NCBI GenBank assembly: GCA_002869465.1
Contig: PKSW01000191.1
Span: 1 to 7,643, forward strand
Direction: 5' to 3'
DNA: 7,643 nucleotides
DNA from: Marinilabiliales bacterium
GTDB taxonomy: Bacteria; Bacteroidota; Bacteroidia; Bacteroidales; F082
Shown: piece after piece, positions 5,908 through 7,643 of the stretch
Layout: every line of letters starts with the position of its first letter
Position numbering within the stretch: position 1 is the first letter of the stretch
Notes under the pieces: generated by a model
Databases searched by the model: none
Told to the model about the DNA's origin: nothing
What the model saw: the letters and a program-made list of their open reading frames with translations, nothing else
Made by a program: the position numbers and the translations under genes

Positions 5908-5940
5908 TTAAATTAATTGCAGCTAACGGTAAGTATAAAA
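5908..5940 (+). repeat. Cassette-boundary-like motif, copy 2
   Basis: AACGGTAAGTATAAAA (5925-5940) is the counterpart of 4992-5007. Directly upstream, AATTAATTGCAG (5911-5922) also recurs exactly at 4791-4802, next to the stop of the 138-aa gene. Both pairs are in direct orientation and bracket accessory genes. The A+T-rich string could match by chance; the AACGkTrAGTAT pair is the stronger signal. Confidence 0.4.
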
Positions 5941-6018
5941 GTTGTTTTGGATGAAAAGCAAATAAATAAAAAAAGTCAAATTAAATCGCCATCAATCAAC
6001 ACATTAACAGTAAATTAA

Positions 6019-6141
6019 CAAAATAACCCATTCGGGCCTGTTCCGGGCGGAACGAAGGTCCGTCTAGCTGAGGGATTATACTATTATAGGCTGCAGGTAG
6101 GTGATCAAGTAGCAACATGGAAGCTGATCAAGTCGAAGTAA
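6019..6141 (+). pseudogene. Relic of a T9SS C-terminal sorting domain (second copy, internally shortened)
   Basis: The frame opens after TAA 6016-6018 and ends at TAA 6139-6141 (40 codons, no start codon). It ends with EGLYYYRLQVGDQVATWKL then IKSK, an almost canonical type-A T9SS tail. Its beginning, QNNPFGPV, recalls the NPF..P start of the same domain, but the roughly 40 residues normally lying between the two are missing. It therefore looks like a sorting domain that suffered an internal deletion after its gene body was lost. A strong plus-strand terminator follows 75 nt after the stop, as expected for the end of a former gene. Confidence 0.65.
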
Positions 6142-6215
6142 ATTAATGGATGAATAAGGGTAAACGATTGTTTATCTGTCTGGTATAATAGATTTCTCCG
6201 CTTGCTGAAATTATC

Positions 6216-6243
6216 AGGCCCGCTTTCTGAGTGGGCTTTTTTA
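6216..6243 (+). terminator. Intrinsic terminator, plus strand
   Basis: The stem GCCCGC (6218-6223) and GTGGGC (6231-6236), with one G-U pair and a 7-nt loop, is extended by A-U and G-U pairs at its base and followed by six T (6237-6242). It would have ended transcripts of the gene whose T9SS tail remains at 6019-6141. Confidence 0.75.
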
Positions 6244-6275
6244 TATCCCCATCTCACTTTCTAACTCCCAAATGC

Positions 6276-6301
6276 AAAAAAGGTGAGCCTTTCGACTCAC
6301 C
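6276..6301 (-). terminator. Intrinsic terminator, minus strand
   Basis: On the minus strand GGTGAG (6301-6296) pairs with CTCACC (6287-6282) around the 8-nt loop TCGAAAGG, followed by TTTTTT (6281-6276). There is no protein gene on the minus strand between here and the window end that could use it except the short antisense frames, so it probably ends the RNA unit described at 6276-6542. Confidence 0.75.
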
Positions 6302-6542
6302 CTCAGGGAAACAATTAAGGTAAATTCAGCGAAACAACATTGCACACAAGCCACTGGAAACAAGCAATCCCAATGATTAATGCAACATCATTTCATTTAC
6401 CCCAAGCTGTCTCATATGCTTGCTTTGTACTTTTAAATACGAATAAAGAAATTGTGCTAGTTTAGCTTATAATACAAAATTGGAATAGATGCTTGGAAAG
6501 TTTGTTTTACGAAGCGTAAGCTGAAATTGCTTCACACAAATG
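6276..6542 (-). ncRNA. Candidate non-coding RNA of about 265 nt
   Basis: A promoter with a full-match -7 box (6549-6578) and an intrinsic terminator (6276-6301) delimit a minus-strand unit without a convincing protein gene. The start near 6542 is inferred from the usual distance to the -7 box. Within it, GGTAAAT (minus 6401-6395) pairs perfectly with ATTTACC (6325-6319), and a nested TTGCA/TGCAA pair (6385-6381 with 6344-6340) lies inside. Alternative short hairpins include CAAGC/GCTTG (6422-6418 with 6407-6403) and AATGAT/ATCATT. The only start-to-stop frames are tiny, such as a 12-codon one from ATG 6415-6413 (MRQLGVNEMMLH). I do not recognise 6S, tmRNA, RNase P or SRP RNA hallmarks. It could instead be the decayed 3' part of a gene, or a very small peptide gene. 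Confidence 0.42.
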
Positions 6543-6548
6543 GAAATA

Positions 6549-6578
6549 CAAATATAAAAATATATTTCAAAAAAACAA
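6549..6578 (-). promoter_or_regulatory. Bacteroidetes-type promoter, minus strand
   Basis: On the minus strand TTG (6578-6576), a 19-nt spacer, then TATATTTG (6556-6549) fits the TTG/TAnnTTTG consensus, with all six fixed -7 positions matched. It points into the gene-free stretch that ends in the minus-strand terminator at 6276. Confidence 0.55.
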
Positions 6579-6586
6579 GCAAATAC

Positions 6587-6638
6587 AAAAAATCCTCCCT
6601 AGTCCAATTTAAGGTGGTGAGAGGGTGGGAGATTTTTT
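6587..6638. terminator. Long hairpin with T-runs on both sides
   Basis: AAAAAATC (6587-6594) pairs with GATTTTTT (6631-6638), and after a single bulged C, TCCC (6596-6599) pairs with GGGA (6627-6630). The loop is 27 nt. On either strand the hairpin ends in six T. It lies directly upstream of the minus-strand promoter and could insulate it from transcription coming from the right. Confidence 0.5.
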
Positions 6639-6745
6639 AAGAGACCCCATCCTGGTTGTTAAGCCCTGATGTTCTTTTGTTTCAATTTTAGTTCAAGTTA
6701 AACAGCTAAAAAGATGTTAATTCGGCTTAATTTCAGTAATTGGTA

Positions 6746-6779
6746 TTTGTGAAACAATAAGACAAAACACCTATCTTTG
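6746..6779 (+). promoter_or_regulatory. Promoter of tRNA-Thr (and probably the thioredoxin-like gene)
   Basis: TTTG (6746-6749), a 22-nt spacer, and TATCTTTG (6772-6779) match the Bacteroidetes -33/-7 consensus; the spacer is slightly long. Initiation should be near 6785. A small hairpin, AGGGG (6792-6796) with CCCCT (6802-6806), lies in the leader just before the mature tRNA. Confidence 0.65.
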
Positions 6780-6810
6780 CCGCATTATATCAGGGGATGT
6801 GCCCCTTCAA

Positions 6811-6883
6811 GCCTCCTTAGCTCAGCTGGTAGAGCAGCTCACTCGTAATGAGCAGGTCGTGGGTTCGAGTCCCATGGGAGGCT
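6811..6883 (+). tRNA. tRNA-Thr, anticodon CGT
   Basis: A complete cloverleaf is visible: acceptor GCCTCCT/GGGAGGC (last pair U-G), D stem GCTC/GAGC, anticodon stem GCTCA/TGAGC with loop CTCGTAA (anticodon CGT, 6844-6846), a variable AGGTC, and T stem GTGGG/CCCAT with loop TTCGAGT. It reads codon ACG. The discriminator base is T and CCA is not encoded (TCC follows), so the end is added after transcription. It has its own promoter and lies 28 nt before the next gene with no terminator between, so the two are probably co-transcribed. Confidence 0.96.
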
Positions 6884-6911
6884 CCGTTTTTATTCAGCTC
6901 ATACAAATATC

Positions 6912-7421
6912 ATGAAAATCAGCATATTAGCAATCATAGTTTCTACATTATTCATTTCAACTTCATATGCCCAAACCATGAACAAAATGGTTCACGACAC
7001 AACCATAAACCAGGAAGTGCTGATCGATTATTGCGATCGTACAGGACTGGAATCAGGAGAATTTGGCGAATATTATGCTCTGGAATATGAAGATTATATC
7101 GTTAATGACAGTTTGGTCAAATTGATCAGCAACAAAATAAATAAGTTTGATATCACCATCGTTTTTGGTTCCTGGTGTTCTGACAGCGAGCAGCAGGTGC
7201 CGCACTTTTATAAGATTTTGGATCAGGCCGGATTTGATGATAGTCAATTAAAAATTATTGCCGTGAACAGGCAAAAGAAAGCAGATGAAGTACACATCGA
7301 AGATCTCCAAATCGAACTTGTTCCTACTTTCATTATCTATCAAAATGACAATGAAATAGGCCGGATCGTAGAAACTCCCAACGAAACCCTGGAAGAAGAC
7401 CTCTGGCAGATCATCAAATAA
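6912..7421 (+). CDS. Exported thioredoxin-fold protein with a CSDS active site, 169 aa
   Basis: A signal peptide (residues 1-20, MKISILAIIVSTLFISTSYA, cut before QT) sends it to the periplasm. The thioredoxin core follows: strand FDITIVFGSWCSDS (79-92), VPHFYKILDQAGF, strand LKIIAVNR (113-120), and the cis-proline motif LVPTFIIY (136-143, P138) before GRIVETP. The usual CxxC is replaced by C89-S-D-S92, leaving one cysteine of the pair, so disulfide oxidation or reduction by the two-cysteine mechanism is not possible unless C41 takes part. WCSDS..VP is a recurring form in a Bacteroidetes thioredoxin subfamily. The start at ATG 6912 gives the signal peptide; there is no Shine-Dalgarno. A weak inverted repeat ATCAAATT/AATTTGAT (7421-7428 and 7449-7456) follows the stop. 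Confidence 0.85.
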   Translation: MKISILAIIVSTLFISTSYAQTMNKMVHDTTINQEVLIDYCDRTGLESGEFGEYYALEYEDYIVNDSLVKLISNKINKFDITIVFGSWCSDSEQQVPHFYKILDQAGFDDSQLKIIAVNRQKKADEVHIEDLQIELVPTFIIYQNDNEIGRIVETPNETLEEDLWQIIK

Positions 7422-7450
7422 TCAAATTCTTTCCTGTTTTCGCATAAAAA

Positions 7451-7482
7451 TTTGATATGGCTATTATTTGATCGTAACTTTG
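7451..7482 (+). promoter_or_regulatory. Promoter of panC
   Basis: TTTG (7451-7454), a 20-nt spacer, and TAACTTTG (7475-7482) match the Bacteroidetes consensus at every fixed position. The -7 box ends only 5 nt before the panC ATG (7488), so transcription should start at or within a few bases of the start codon. Confidence 0.7.
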
Positions 7483-7487
7483 TATAG

Positions 7488-7643
7488 ATGAAGGTATTTA
7501 ATTCCATAAAAGAAACAACGGCATATATAGATAAACGGAAGACGCTGGGCAACCGAGTAGGTTTTGTCCCCACCATGGGCGCCCTGCATAACGGCCACCT
7601 GGAATTGATGCGGAGGGCAAAAAAAGAAAATGACTTATTGGTG
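7488..7643 (+). CDS. panC: Pantothenate synthetase, first 52 codons (3' end outside the window)
   Basis: PanC joins pantoate and beta-alanine using ATP to make pantothenate, the precursor of coenzyme A, in the cytoplasm. The N-terminus MKVFNSIKETTAYIDKRK is followed by VGFVPTMGALHNGHLELMRR (residues 24-43), which contains the family's nucleotide-binding PTMGALHxGH signature with both histidines. The frame runs off the window edge at GTG 7641-7643. Full-length PanC is about 280 residues, so less than a fifth is seen. In many Bacteroidetes panD follows, but this cannot be checked here. Confidence 0.93.
   Translation, partial: MKVFNSIKETTAYIDKRKTLGNRVGFVPTMGALHNGHLELMRRAKKENDLLV

Noticed and set aside
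6102..6133. Direct repeat TGATCAAGT at 6102-6110 and 6125-6133
   Set aside because: Both lie in the codons of the T9SS tail relic; a short chance repeat is more likely than a functional site.
6373..6465. 30-codon plus-strand frame MINATSFHLPQAVSYACFVL...
   Set aside because: It has no promoter or ribosome binding site and lies antisense to the better supported minus-strand unit. Kept only as an alternative.
6848..7090. Plus-strand frame MSRSWVRVPWEAP...
   Set aside because: The first residues are the well-known artefact of translating through a tRNA, and the remainder is out of frame with the thioredoxin-like gene.
1..7643. CRISPR array, riboswitch, phage or complete insertion sequence
   Set aside because: No regularly spaced repeats, no recognised aptamer core, and no transposase, integrase or phage gene is visible.

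Overview
The window looks like a piece of a Bacteroidetes chromosome, from a lineage that has or had a type IX secretion system (T9SS). The evidence is: promoters of the Bacteroidetes type (a TTTG/TTG box about 20 bp upstream of TAnnTTTG); no Shine-Dalgarno-like sequence before most starts; lipid-face or exported proteins with short signal peptides ending in A-Q; a PD40 beta-propeller repeat of the GGxGGYDLY kind; two degenerate T9SS C-terminal sorting tails; and butyrate kinase, YfcC-type carrier and pantothenate synthetase genes of the usual form. The species cannot be fixed from the sequence.

Layout. Positions 2-490 hold the C-terminal half of butyrate kinase (+), closed by a bidirectional terminator shared with a convergent exported TPR protein (538-1350, -). 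Upstream of the TPR gene on the same strand is a broken PD40 propeller gene made of two 58-residue tandem units (1486-1854). A YfcC/DcuC-type membrane carrier follows (1961-3406, +), then a relic of a T9SS tail (3476-3541, +) and a small four-helix membrane protein resembling CopD (3586-4077, -).

Positions 4160-5940 are more A+T-rich and look like an accessory island. A small exported alpha-beta-barrel-like protein (4371-4787, +) lies between two direct copies of a 66-nt imperfect palindrome (4167-4232 and 4865-4930), an arrangement like a gene cassette between recombination sites. A SAM-dependent methyltransferase (5099-5881, -, GTG start) lies between two copies of a shorter motif, AACGkTrAGTATrArA (4992-5007 and 5925-5940).

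Positions 5882-6810 have no intact gene. They hold a second T9SS tail relic (6019-6141, +), a plus-strand terminator (6216-6243), a facing minus-strand terminator (6276-6301), and a minus-strand promoter (6549-6578). Promoter and terminator together delimit a probable non-coding RNA of about 265 nt. A long hairpin with T-runs on both sides (6587-6638) lies just upstream of that promoter. Then come tRNA-Thr(CGT) with its own promoter, an exported thioredoxin-fold protein with a CSDS site 28 nt behind it, and the first 52 codons of panC, whose promoter is so close to the ATG that the message is probably leaderless.

The metabolic genes do not form one pathway. The most interesting parts are the cassette-like repeats, the unexplained minus-strand RNA unit, and the traces of lost surface-protein genes (PD40 remnant plus two T9SS tails), which suggest repeated gene loss and insertion here.
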